This document shows positions 26,901 through 38,107 of a stretch of DNA of 64,000 bases, in pieces. Made by a program: the position numbers and the translations under genes. The notes under the pieces are model-generated. The model was given only the letters and a program-made list of their open reading frames with translations. It searched no databases and had not been told where the DNA came from. Source of the DNA: Macrocybe gigantea (Eukaryota; Basidiomycota; Agaricomycetes; Agaricales; Callistosporiaceae). The DNA is taken from assembly GCA_011319805.1 (NCBI GenBank), contig SJRY01000050.1, positions 1,116,001 through 1,180,000 on the forward strand, read 5' to 3'. Each line of letters begins with the position of its first letter. Position 1 is the first letter of the stretch.

Positions 26901-27052
26901 AAGCTGGTTATTTCGCCTGTCTACCCGAAAAGATTGGTCCGGTGGGAGGTGTATCGTTGGATGCCCGATTTTCTTCACTGGCAACCCGAAAGTGTCTCGA
27001 AGCATGTCCTACATTTTTCATGGAGCATTTACTTACGTCCGTATGAAGACAT
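23920..27052 (-). CDS. Large helical protein, module 1 (candidate pore-former-like)
   Basis: First of three paralogues. Inferred exons: a tiny first exon from ATG 27052, a long exon, a second long exon starting near 25800, a short 64-nt-class exon, and a last exon ending at 23920. The front half is beta-type and Gly-rich (GGHGGDTRQAAGKAGDGGDGG), followed by a VHPDQCQMLFDRAMTYWYFGY segment like a short repeat helix. The middle is long predicted helix (LERSYIAYNAALEEQQDVKEA onward). The C-terminal domain contains GAPGPFTTWTV and LEFEGANYAF. No signal peptide. The family is not recognised; the helical layout resembles alpha-helical pore formers only in general character. One frame break lies in the G run 26106-26111, in the collagen-like linker. 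The P-47-like partner lies beyond the thaumatin-like gene. Confidence 0.75.
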
Positions 27053-27145
27053 TGCTGGGATACAGGCCGATTAGGCCTGAAGTGGTGATAGTGAAAGGGT
27101 GGAAGGAAAGGGAGAAAGGTGGTTGGCTATGATCATGGTTCAGAG

Positions 27146-27152
27146 TTTATAG
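27146..27152 (-). promoter_or_regulatory. Possible TATA box for helical gene 1
   Basis: The minus strand reads CTATAAA about 100 bp upstream of the proposed ATG at 27052. Position and sequence fit a fungal TATA element; no other support. Confidence 0.3.
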
Positions 27153-27453
27153 CAAAAGACTTCGCACTATGATCCTCATCTCATGGAGAATCACTACGCT
27201 TCATATGCGTTCGGATCACATCCCTTCCGGTGGTCATGGACCTTTCCTTTTTCGACGAATACGCAAGCTACATGGTGATGCAGAGGAAGCTATCATTTGG
27301 TCCAAATAAATCCTCATCCCAAGAGCCTTCTAAAATATCCTACAATGCCTGCAGTCACGCAAAATTGAACAGTATACGAAAATACGAAGTCGTTCGAAAT
27401 GGCCAAGAAACATGGACTTGAAGAATAAACAGCTGGCTGGAATCTTGAGCTGT

Positions 27454-28771
27454 TCAAGGACAGAACGTCAACGTATAATTAGCATTCAAGGCAGAGTCGC
27501 AGGTGAACAACGCGTTTCTGTCGTCGTAGGCATAGACGGACGCCCTGGGGCAATTGCTCTTGAAGTAGCTGTAATACCCGACTCCTGAAAATCAAACAAT
27601 GCCATGAGTGAAAGGTAAATCTCATCAATCGAAAGCAGGCTCGTACCAGGAGCAGGACATGTTGCAGGGCTGCCGTGACTCCCCGTGCAACAGTTTGAAG
27701 AATTTGCTTGTATAGAATCTCATGAGTTGGGCAAACGTGATGCATGAGGATGACGCACCTTGGTTACCGTCCAAGTTGGCGAAGCAAGCGCTCTTGCAGC
27801 CGACTGGAAATCCAGTTGAATTGAACGGACCTCTGAGCGGACCGGGACCTGCGAATAGTCCTCGTCAGCAGGTCCAAGCAGCGAACATGCATTTATCCAT
27901 GCGAACAAGTCTCAATGAGGTCAGCAGGACATTCTGCAACGGGACAACCCTTGTTGTTGGTAATTCTCATCGGCAGGTTGAACCCGTCGACGATTGACAC
28001 TGTGCGATAGGTATATTGTCAGTTTGCGGCTTAGGCTCTTCCAGGTATGGGCCAACGAACCAGAGTAATAATCGTTCCCACCTCCTTGCAGCGTCCACTG
28101 CGCGAGCGAGGCGGGAGGAACACCCTTCCAATTACCACAAGAGTCAGGGTGCATTCAAAGCCATCTCAGGCTTCTGTGCACTCACCGTGCCCGTTCGGGG
28201 ATCGCATTGCAATCCTCCATTGCAGCCGCCATCCAGGCATGTGCTCGGCCCTGTGTTCGACCTGAAATTGCAACTCTTTCGGGCCTGCTGCATGTCAGAA
28301 CGAGAACCTGTGGAGTAGGATTTTGTCCAGGTCTCACCCAAATTCTTCCAGATTTCCAGTTGTTAGGGACAGTGAAGGATACGCTCGATAAAGGGGGAGA
28401 TTCCCATCTATGGATATACTTAGTGGTAAGGAGGGCGAGTTCGAAGCTGCGTTATACCCCGTGGGGAAGTTTGGGACGCCGGGACTGACGTTCAAGTCCG
28501 TGAATATCTTGGGGAAAAAAGCTTTCATGAGCGCGATATGATCAGACATGAGTTCTTTCATGATTTGTTACCGCAGGCCTGTGGACGGCATAAGCGAAAG
28601 GAGACAACGAAGCATACGTGCGACGTACCAAATGGTAAACGGGCACGCGTTGTAAACCTTGCAGAAGGGTCAGCACATGGGATGACCTTGTTGATAAGGC
28701 GCTACCGTGAACGTTCGGGCAGCAGTCCCAGATATGACAGCAAGGACGCTGGCCGCAGTCAAGAATTTCAT
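27454..28771 (-). CDS. Secreted thaumatin-like protein (GH152 type)
   Basis: Thaumatin-fold protein of the kind with beta-1,3-glucan binding or cleavage and antifungal activity, acting outside the cell. The ATG at 28771 starts a clear signal peptide (KFLTAASVLAVISGTAA). Spliced landmarks: NACPFTIW, IFTDLNV, FPTGW, SFTVPNNWKSGRIW, CNFRSNTG, CLDGGCNGGLQC, VPPASLAQWTL, DYYSVSIVDGFNLPMRIT, NCCTGSHGSPATCP, and a C-terminus with SVYAYDDRNALFTC. Cys number and order fit the disulfide-rich fold. At least eight introns, mostly about 50 nt, including one on each side of a 7-nt exon (28572-28578). No frame break is needed. The gene sits between the two partners of module 1, so it may share their regulation. 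Confidence 0.9.
28572..28578 (-). other. 7-nt microexon of thaumatin-like gene
   Basis: GCCTGCG on the minus strand is preceded by CACAG and followed by GTAACA. Joined to the preceding exon (ending TTTG) and the next (starting ATATTC), it encodes exactly the Trp-Pro-Ala of the conserved FTIWPAIFTDL stretch. Flanking introns are about 50 and 65 nt. Confidence 0.75.
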
Positions 28772-29736
28772 GCTTGTACAGGGCAAGTCGAACCGACCCT
28801 CGAAGGATGGAAAGCAGCGAGCCTTTTATTTCTCTTTCCTCATCAAGCCGGTCCGAAAAAAATCTGCCTTTGCCTCCGCGCTAAGGCCACGGATGGAGAG
28901 AACCCATTAAGGTTCGCCACTTGCGTCCCCGTTACGAAGCGCCCTCCTGTGGTGTGCCTAGTTTTTGAATATCTTGTGCTGGATAGGGAGTTACATCCTA
29001 TTATATTAGCTCAGAGCGAGACACTGGTACTTTTCTGATTGTTGTTTTCTTCGAGAATGCGACCTTGGAGGAAAGGGACAAGCAGTTCCTGTTAACATCT
29101 TCGACGTAGTCTCTCGCAAGCTAAAAGTTCAAATTAGATGCAGTGCGTACTTGGCTTTGCTCTTGTCGAGGACTCGGTGCACAGCCCACTGCGCTAGAAC
29201 CGTCATCTTAGTCTGTGACTCACACTGTGAGGAGTCGAACGTCGTGATCATGTGAATGATATTGAATACGTACGACGCACGAAGGCCATCAAATCCGCTC
29301 CTTTGTACTTCGTACTCTTCTTTCTGATGTTCCAGCGGTCATTCACCATCCTCGGAGCACCGAAGAATCGTAACATTAGTGAGTTGGCGTGTTTTTTCCT
29401 TCATAAAGTCGACACTTATGCTGACAATGTCGTTTTTGAGCAAAGCTCCTGACAACCTCTCTGCCGGATCATAGTGGGGCTATGAAGGGACAAGAGATGC
29501 CAAAGGAATCAACTTGCCTCATTAATTTGTACCAGACACAATTCAAACCAAAAGCATCCCTGACAGCATCAACATGCGTATCGCTCTTCCTCCATCAGTC
29601 ACCGTCGATGAAGCACGATGGAAGCCTCGAAAGAAATCTGTTAGATGCACTCAAGCCCCGACTTCCATAAATTTGGCCTAGGCCTCCATAACACCAGAAC
29701 AGCGGGAATATCACCCAGTGGACGGTGACTCGAGCC
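28772..29736. other. Intergenic, upstream of two divergent genes
   Basis: About 965 bp between the starts of the thaumatin-like gene (minus) and the first P-47-like gene (plus). No gene recognised. It must hold both promoters. Confidence 0.45.
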
Positions 29737-31682
29737 ATGTCGTCCGAATCCCTGCCAAAGTTCGTCGAAGCCTTGCAAAAGGGCGAAAGCGTGACTCAAA
29801 ATTGGGATTTCGCCGTGTCATACAATGCGAAAAAGATCAACGAAAGGCTTGCCAACAGTTTCGAGAAGCAACGCGGCTCGGGCATGATCAAAGAGTTCAC
29901 TATCTCTTTTGAGGACAAGGACAGGCTCGGAGATTTCACGCAGTTCTACCATCTTCGAGTTGGTGAGAGTAACTTTTGTGTTTCACGCTGCGACGCGTGG
30001 TTCATAGTGACGTTGTATATCGCAGGCCCTCCTCTCATCCAATTTGTCCCGACCACGGCGGATCCGACCTGCAGTCTCACTATGCGCGTCGTCGGTGGTG
30101 AAACGTGGACCAAGGACAGCACAGGCGAAACCGAAAAGTAGATACTGCCAACGAATACATACCAGATCGCTTTGCATGGACTTCTTCTCGCTGCCGCTCA
30201 AGGTTCCGTCATCGTGAAGGATAGGGTGATCACCGTCCCGGCCCCGAACACCTTTGACGCAGCGTCAAAGCCTGCAGAAATTGTCGTCTGCCTCGACTTC
30301 TCCACGAGATCCGAGTACCTGGCCGTCAACGTCGTCCTACCCGACGGCGACAACAGTGCCATGGCGAACTCAAAGTTGCCGACCTATATAAGGAACGTAC
30401 TCGAGAAGAGCGAGGCAGGCATCCACTATGTGCTCGCTGTCGTCACCAACGAACCTCCCCCGGACCACGTTCTTGACCTCATTCCACACAAATTCATTTT
30501 CACTACTTATGCTCCAGAGCGGGATTCACCGGAGACTTCTCTCACAGTCTTGATACAGACCAAACTGAGTGACAGGCCTGAGGGTGACACAAAGAACGTT
30601 CAGGCTGCTTGGATTAACACCTGGACTCGGCTGGACACATCCCCCATCCCGAAAGGTTACTCCGCAGTTATCGTGATAAACAACTCGTTTTTCACGCAAA
30701 ACTACATCCGGAAGGGCCTCGATGCTCTGAACATGACTGGGCTCCAGGAACAGGTCGCAGAGCAAGGTGGGATGCGCGTCACTGGCAAATGGCCGCATCC
30801 TCTCCGCCGTGAAAAGATAACAGAGGGGACCCCGCCAGATATGAACCGCCTGCCGTCTAAACCGACTCTGTATACCATGGAAGTGCCCACGACGGACTAC
30901 GATCCCAACGAAGGAGGTCGTCCTTTTACTGTAACGTTCGGTCAGGCGGTGGGTTTCTCGTTTAGATTGAGTTGAGGTCAACCATTTCGAATCCCGTCAT
31001 AGAACGGAACAGATAAACCAGGAACGATCGACATGGCCTGGTCATGGGTTTTCAACGACCGTTGGCAAGGCGAAGAGGTGCGAGTTGACGAACTGACTCT
31101 ATTTGACATTATTCATGACATGGAACAGTGGTGGATGAAAGTGCGCTCAGAAGAAGGCGGAATGTCCATCAGATATCCTGAATCAAGGCTTGTGACTGGC
31201 ACCTACAAAGTCGACTATGAGCTGAACAAGACGTTCGAATCGCCGACGGTTGACGACGAACAATTTTCCATTGCCGTTCAGGTCAATGACGATGACTGGA
31301 ATATCCGAGCGACGCCAACGACTAATATAGATGGATGGACTAGCTTTTGCAACTTTTTCTCTTTCACGACTCGTCAGAGCAACAGTGAGGTTCTTTCATC
31401 GAGGTTGCCTTCTTCACGTTGACGAAAACCGTCGTCGCTCAGGTATTCCGACATGGGTGCTGGATCATATACCCATCCCGACCTTCACTCTGGACCTCCA
31501 CACTCTTCGCTTTTTCATGCTCACCAACGTCTTGCGTGAGTTTTTCCGTTGATTTGGGCCAAAAAAACAATACCTCTAACATTCCAGCAGTCCCCGGCGA
31601 AAAGCTTATAAAGGTTGATAGCGATATCGGCATGCTGTTTCCTCGGGATGTTGTTATTGTTGGGGATGTCATAGAAGACTAG
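29737..31682 (+). pseudogene. P-47/OrfX-like protein, module 1, with in-frame stop
   Basis: Paralogue of the genes at 41604-43545 and 58174-60112, with the same intron positions. The N-terminus SLPKFVEALQKGESVTQNWD is followed by VSYNAKKIN, FVPTTADPTC, a HKFIFTTYAP strand, NNSFFTQNYI, TGKWPHPL, TFTLDLHTLRFF and the C-terminal FPRDVVIVGDV. The general pattern recalls the clostridial P-47 family (TULIP fold, lipid- or protein-binding tubes); this assignment is tentative. An in-frame TAG at 30139-30141 falls in the loop before the YQIALHGLLLAAAQG segment, and coding character continues for 1.5 kb afterwards. The gap is too short for a normal intron. It may be a true nonsense mutation or two sequencing slips. 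Promoters face the module 1 helical gene across the thaumatin-like gene. Confidence 0.6.
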
Positions 31683-32260
31683 TGACCGCTTCCGCAACTT
31701 CCTCTAGCTGTACCACGGACGCATCGCGAACTCAGTCAACCCATGTCATCGATTCTGCACTGACATTGTGATAGGATTTGGGACAGTAGTGGCCGATGTA
31801 GAACAAACGGTGTCAACATAGGTCGAGCTATCGTTGCTCTCTTGCTGATCGCTGAATTAGTGCTATTCGACGGGCTCTGAGACGACGCTACACCGCATAG
31901 CATAACTCCCATAAGTTGTACCCTCTCGATATCGTATCCTTATCTGCCCATTCAAACCTTTTGCCGTGGGGCTGATATCAGGACGGACTTGTTCATACAT
32001 CCGTTCGTTTTCCTCTCAGTCCCCACATGCCCAGCTTACGACTGAAGAAAGGCATAACCTCGGTCGTGAACGATGGACACATGTCTGCGACCCTCAGTCA
32101 GGTCGGTTCAGCCCAATTTCGCAAGCCAGAAAGGCGTAGGGGGGACGACGCAGGATCATCCCTCTCAAGCACATCATGATCAATAATCGAAGGTCAAAGT
32201 TGCATAGCAAGCCCTTGACATATACATAAAGACAGTGTAAAAAGGGACGAGGATAGCTAT
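31683..32260. other. Intergenic, no gene seen
   Basis: Lies between the convergent ends of the P-47-like and amidase genes; no coding or RNA feature found. Confidence 0.5.
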
Positions 32261-34415
32261 TCATGACCTCAAACGCACGATGTCCTTCAGCTGCGTGATT
32301 GGAATGGCCTCTGGGAAAGCTTTCCTCTGGAGCCTCGTCTTTGTTTGCTGTTCGTAAGCATATGCAAAGCCGATGAGGTCAAAGTCGGAAAAGGCTGTGC
32401 CGAGGAAGGATAATCCGAACGGAACGCCTGGAGCAGGATATACCGTCTCCGGGCCAGCCCGGCCGATGGTGACGTTGTCTGGAAAGAAGCCTAGCGGAAC
32501 TATGGAACATGTTGGAAAAAGGTACGGATACCAAACCTATCATATTATCTTACCGGTGACAATCGGATAACCAGCGATTGCTTTGGGATGGTGAGAGCTC
32601 GAGCGGAATACGAGGGGTCAATGTCATTCATACCTGCCGGAGTGGTGGTGAATCCCGTGGCGGGCAGCACCAATGCGTCCAATCTATGTGTTTTGAGAGC
32701 TGCGTCGATTCCGCGGGTTGCGCCCAAGTCTTTGTCGAAAGTGAGAGCCATAAAGAACTGCGCATCGAAACCGCTGGTATTTTGTGCTTGTATGAGCCTG
32801 AGAGGTAAGGAGCATCGTCAAGGACTATTAAGTGCGGACAGCTGCATGCAAGTTCTCACTCCGATTGGTCCATGTATCCCGCCGGTCGTTCCAAGTCGGG
32901 ATGGTCTATGTCGAATTGGATCACGTCTGCCAAGTTATGGACGCCGGATGGATTTTCCTTCAACGAGGCGAACCACTGATTCAGTTGAATCTACGGTTAC
33001 AAAAGTGAGATGGGTCGCCGGCCTGCAAAGCGAGCAGTCAACACACCTTGAAGTCGACGTCGAGGACGATGGTCTCATTATTGGAGGGAGGAATCTCGTC
33101 TGCGGAAGGTAGATCTGCAGGATCGACGACCGTGGCACCAAGCTGTCTAATGGTGTTCAGGGCACGTTCGAAAGCCGCGTTGACGGACAAATCGTCTCCT
33201 GTGATAGTGTTGTTCAAGAAAACGCGGCGCGGCACGCCAATTCGCTTTCCCTTGAGAGCGTCTTTCCTCAATGCCTTGGTGAAGTCAGGCACCACGGGTG
33301 GCTGGGCCAGGGTGAAGTTGTCGTTGGGGTCCCTTCCTGCGATCACCGAGAGCACGATTGCGGCGTCTTCGATGGAACGAGTCATGGGCCCGACCGTGTC
33401 CTGGTGAGCAGAGATAGGTATCACTGCATTCCATGAGGTCAGCTTGAGAAGATACATGAGTCGAACAGAGTTTATGTTCACCTCCTGCACGAGATGTCAA
33501 TCCTACGGTAGGCTTGATCCCAGCAAGATTGTTATTGCTCGACGGACAAGTAATGCTGCCGTCCGTTTCGGTGCCCAACGTCACAGCAGCGAGGCCGATG
33601 GAAGCTGCCACGCCAGACCCTGCAGAAGAGCCACAAGGGTCCGCATTTGGAAAATACGCGTTCGTACACTGCCCTCCGCGACCTGACCAACCGGATGCAA
33701 GTCTTCCTCTGAAATGCGCCCATTCCGACAGGTTGGCTTTCCCTTATTCATTTCCCGTCAATGATTCAGCCAGAACAGGACAAAAGTGCACCTCATGCCT
33801 AATATGATGGCTCCCGCTCTGCGCAGCCTTTGAACGACGCCGGCATCGGCGGGCACAATAGAGCGGAGCAGGGTGAATGAACCTGCAGTCGTGTTCATTC
33901 CTAAGGTGCAGCGACGATGAGGAATATATTATTCAAGCGATCACAGGACATATGTACCTTCGGATGCGATGGTAGCGATGTTATCCTACATTATGAGCCA
34001 ATTTCTCAACGCGCAGAACTTAGGATTCACTTTAACCAAGACTGGGATCCCGTGCAAGAGACCTCGTTTTCCATTTTGCTTCCTTTCAAGGTCCAACTCT
34101 GCTGCTTGTGCCAGAGCCGACGGGTTGATCTCGATCACGGCGCGCAACGCCGGTCCTATCAGATTGACTTCATCAATCCTGGCGAAGTACGCCTACGACG
34201 AACGGTCAGAAAATTGACATGATCGATCCGCGTTGCTGAGATACCTTGACAAGATCGACACTTGTAAAATGTCCCGCATCTAGACCAGATTGTAGTTCTG
34301 TGACCGAGGCTTCATATAGATCGGGGAATACGGGTTCTGAGCATCCAGCCTGCTTAACGTGAGTTAAGTGTAGGAGGACGCAGAAAAACAACCAGTTGAA
34401 TATAAATGACAGCAT
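32261..34415 (-). CDS. Secreted amidase (amidase signature family)
   Basis: Amidase-signature hydrolase cleaving amide bonds. The ATG at 34415 starts a signal peptide (FIFNWLFFCVLLHL). The Ser-cisSer-Lys triad is visible: Lys in GIPVLVK followed by DNIATIASE, and serines in the Gly/Ser-rich DPCGSSAGSGVAAS and in GTETDGSITCPSS. Then come the typical SAHQDTVGPMTRSIEDAA and GKRIGVPR. The C-terminal part has LDALVLPATG, PFGLSFLGTAFSDFDLIGFAYAYEQ and ends at 32261. About eight exons. One junction near 33740-33800 does not join in frame by simple GT-AG splicing and may hide a base error. The substrate cannot be predicted; fungal homologues act on acetamide-like or aryl amides. A signal peptide suggests use of external amides as nitrogen source or cell-wall work. 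Confidence 0.88.
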
Positions 34416-35584
34416 TGCTGGATGGTTGTGAGATTACCAGCAACGGATGGGAGTCTGAGTCGCAACGAAGGAGCCTCAGCGAAGCAAGTCCTTTTATCTC
34501 TGTTGTTGTCGTACATTCAGAGCCGGCGTGAGTAAAACCTCGAAGTAGACATGCGATCCCTCCCAAAGGAGGGAGGAGGTGCAAGGGAGATATGAACATA
34601 GTCAGGTCGACGATGCCCACGGTGGAAGCCCAATTACAAGGCCGTGGGAGCAACGGCAGTCGCAGTCCGTCTTCAATTCTGTGATGTCTTATCTGGGTTA
34701 AATATAATACCTTTTCCTTTGTTAGATATGTTTAAATGCTCGCATAGATACGATAGATTTAAGCAAACGGACGCTTACCTCCATGTGCGTCCGATCCGCA
34801 GCCTGTTCAGACCGCGACAAGGTACTCTTCCCTACGGTCCATTTTCTTCTGCAATCGCGCTCCTCCTTTGGCACCGGAGACCTGGCACTTTTCCTACTAT
34901 GTCCCGCCTCTCGCGACGTCCAGTCCATGTCAGGGGCAGCGTTGACTCCGAAACGTGGCCATGGTTCGGATTGTAAGTTTTGACAAGACATCCCTGCCAT
35001 GGTATGTATGACGTTCAAGACGGGCTGACGGAATATTTGCGCAAAGAGAATAGTTCATCCGAATCTCGCTCGCATTGATATGAATCACAGGGCACTCCAT
35101 CCTAATCGCTGCCATGGTGAATGACAAAGATATTTTATTTTCATTGAAACGCACGTACTCCGACTTCCCTTCACATATGCTGGACCAGGAAGCACCACAT
35201 CTGGACTGTCTTCTGCGACAACGGAGCAGAAATTAATGAAAGCATGGACCTAATGCGTCTGCCATGCAATCGTGTTGGGTGCTATTTGTGGTCATGATTT
35301 GTTTCGACGCTGTCGAAGTGTAACAGCCTCTGCATCGCATTCCGACCATACTCATTTGACAAGTCATCAGGTGGGATATGCAACCCGACAAACTCACAAC
35401 GGCACCCATTCTTGGCTGATTCCAACATAGATGCCGCTATCACGAACATGTGGCTTTCCATTTGCTGTGTAGCGCGGTGGCCTGCAGGCCTGCAGATACA
35501 AAAGGCCAACAGCGACCTCTGTTGAACTTCATACATCCGTCTTCTTCCTTTCTTTTCCTTCTCGGTTCTTCCCTCGGGTCCATC
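34416..35584. other. Intergenic, no supported gene
   Basis: About 1.2 kb between the divergent starts of the amidase and aspartic protease genes. Only short overlapping frames; presumed promoters. Confidence 0.45.
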
Positions 35585-37652
35585 ATGAAAGCCGTCACGT
35601 CGTTCTTATCGTTTTTCCTTCTTGATTTGTTCCTCTCTGCGCACGCTCTGAAAATTCCGTTCAAGAGGAGGGAAGTTAAGAATTTTGTCACCTTGCAGGG
35701 CACACGCATAGGCTCTCTCTTGGCTGATGCAGGAGACAACAAGACCGATGTCGGAAATATTGGAAATATTCGGGTATGTGGGATGAAGGTCTTTGCCTGT
35801 TGTAATCGTTTAGAATCGACATCCGCTCTAGTACACAACGACGATTAAAATCAATGGAAAAGGTGAAAGTCTTAGTTTTTAGATACCTCGCATCTTCTGA
35901 CCGAGATTTCAGAGGTCAATGTTGCACTCGATACTGGCAGTACTGATCTTTGGTAAGACCACGTTTTTCGGCAGGCTGTGAACGTTGTTGATGCATTGTG
36001 AAACAGGGTAATTCCTCCTGGTGGCATTGGGCCGTTCAATGATACCGGTGTGCCGCTGAGCCTCCTCTACGGCGATGGAACGTATGGTGTGCAAGGAACA
36101 ATAGGCGTAGCACCATTTGAATTTAGTCCGTACAAAGTCGAAAAACAAGGTCTGTGTTTCTTCGTCTCCAAGTAAATCCCCATCGCACTCTCTGATGGCC
36201 TGAGTGTAGCCTTCTTGCTTGCCAATGAGGTGGGATCCCTTGTTCTGCCTTACGTTGACCGAAGGTTTTCACTCTCATTTTATGCAATGCCCAGTCATCC
36301 ATCGGTTCAATGACAGAACTCGGAATTTATGGTCTGTTTGGTCTTGGTTTCAACGATCCTCAATCGTCGCCAATAAATGCCAAAATTATAAAGACGTTCG
36401 GCCCAGATGCGACCTGGGGCGCTTCGGTGCTGACCAACGTGTTCAACCAGAGTCCTTCCCAGCCGAACTTCATCGCGGTCGACCTCGCCAGGACGGACGA
36501 CAAGGAATCGACTGCTGGTGGATCCTTCACTATCAGCGAATACGATGATGCCTATGCAGCTGTCGCGTCTGCCACCAAACTGTCGCAGTATCCGCCAAAT
36601 GGTGGCAGGTGGACGACGTTGTTGGGTGGCATATTCGTTGATGGTCATGCCATCTCGATGGCATCTACAATCAAGGGCGTACCAGCCGGCAACACTGTTG
36701 CCCTCGCAGATACTGGCAGCCCGACAGGCGTCTTCTCATCGGACATCATGGCTAGCATCTACTCTCGAGTGTCGGGAGCGGTATACGATTCTGCAACAAA
36801 GATGTGGCTTGTTCCGTGCAATGCGACGGCCAACGTCGAGTTCCAACTTGGGTAAGCTTTTCATAGGCAATTGTCATCTGAGGATAATGTCATGTGCCAA
36901 CGTTATACTTCAGCGATCAAAAGTTCGCGCTGCATCCTCTTGATCTCACCGAGATCAAGTGGGCCGTTCTTTCGGAACAGAATTACACCGTGTGCACCAG
37001 CTCGTTTGCCTCCGCTGACAATTTCGGGGGTGACGAATTTGACCTCGTCCTCGGTGACACTTTCCTGAGAAATGTTTATTCAGTGCAAGTTTCATTTAAT
37101 GGATCCTTCGCGGCCCAAAGCTTGATGTCACATCTTGTCTTCAGGTTCGATTTTGGAGATCCGGAAGGCAACGGCAAGTTTGGCCTGCCGTTCATGCAAT
37201 TCTTGTCGCAGACAGATCCGACGAAAGCCGCCGCGGAGCTAATCGACCTTCGCTCAAAGACGCTTGCGAACATGGGCCCAGAACTGGCCCCGGCCGAGCT
37301 TTTGAGACTGCTCAAGAATTCGGCGAGCGCCAACGCCAACGCAAGCGATGACATCTCGGATACGGATGCTGGTTCTTCGAATGAAAAAGGGGACGTCAAG
37401 CTGTTGGCCAATGGCAATTCGGATTCGGCGACGGAGTCAGTGGTCGAGAAGTATGCGCCTGCTCTCATCGGCTTGTTGGCAGCAAATCTGCTGGTGGGAT
37501 TGGTTCTCCTCGGCCTAGGGGTGTATAATTTCATGAGAAGAGGGACGCCAAAGGACGGAAAATCGAGGTCAGCGCCGGTTTACGTGCCTGTGAGAGTAAA
37601 GGAGGAAGTCCCGACATCCGCATACCACCTACCTTATCCCGATGGACGCTAA
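35585..37652 (+). CDS. Membrane-anchored aspartic protease (A1 family)
   Basis: Pepsin-like endopeptidase. Signal peptide at the start (SFLSFFLLDLFLSAHA). First catalytic motif LDTGSTDLW is split by an intron after TTTG; second motif ALADTGSPTG lies in the long exon. The flap region has SLLYGDGTYG; the tail of the catalytic domain has LVLGDTFLRNVYSV. After the catalytic domain come an Ala/Asn/Ser-rich linker and a single membrane helix (LIGLLAANLLVGLVLLGLGVY), followed by a basic cytosolic tail with a Pro/Val-rich end. This architecture suggests a plasma-membrane or cell-wall-facing protease like yapsins, though anchored by a helix instead of GPI. About seven exons; no frame break seen. Confidence 0.9.
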
Positions 37653-38107
37653 TAACTTTCGCCAATCGAATTTCATCCTCCTCGCATAACCTTGCATACT
37701 TGTTGCACTCAGACTTTATACCCGTTATGAATATTTTTTACAAAGGATTTTGTATTCAAGTGGCTGCTGTGGCCAAATCAGGCGGAGACCGAATAATGGA
37801 GTCGGCAACGACGGCCGTCATCATGATTCTGGACTCCAGAAGGACGGCGGAGTTGAAAGCCACTCCCTGCTCCAATGCAACATGTTCTTCTCGACTCGAA
37901 TCGCCACTGATACCGCTTATCAAACTGCGGCATGGGCTGAGGTCTCTCTGGATTCTTGCACATCGAGACCTTCTGCAATCATGCGTAGATAGTCACCTGA
38001 GCGATAATCAGAGTCACCGCGATCGGTTCTTATCTCTTCGGTTATTTATAAAGGGGCTAATTGCTGCCCTTCTCACCGTATACGTCGCAAGATCCGTCCA
38101 GCGCAAC
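37653..38107. other. Intergenic with uricase promoter
   Basis: No gene recognised. Contains a TATA-like element close to the uricase start (listed separately). Confidence 0.5.
38043..38053 (+). promoter_or_regulatory. TATA-like element upstream of uricase
   Basis: TATTTATAAAG, 55 bp before the uricase ATG at 38108. Sequence and distance fit a fungal core promoter. Confidence 0.45.
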
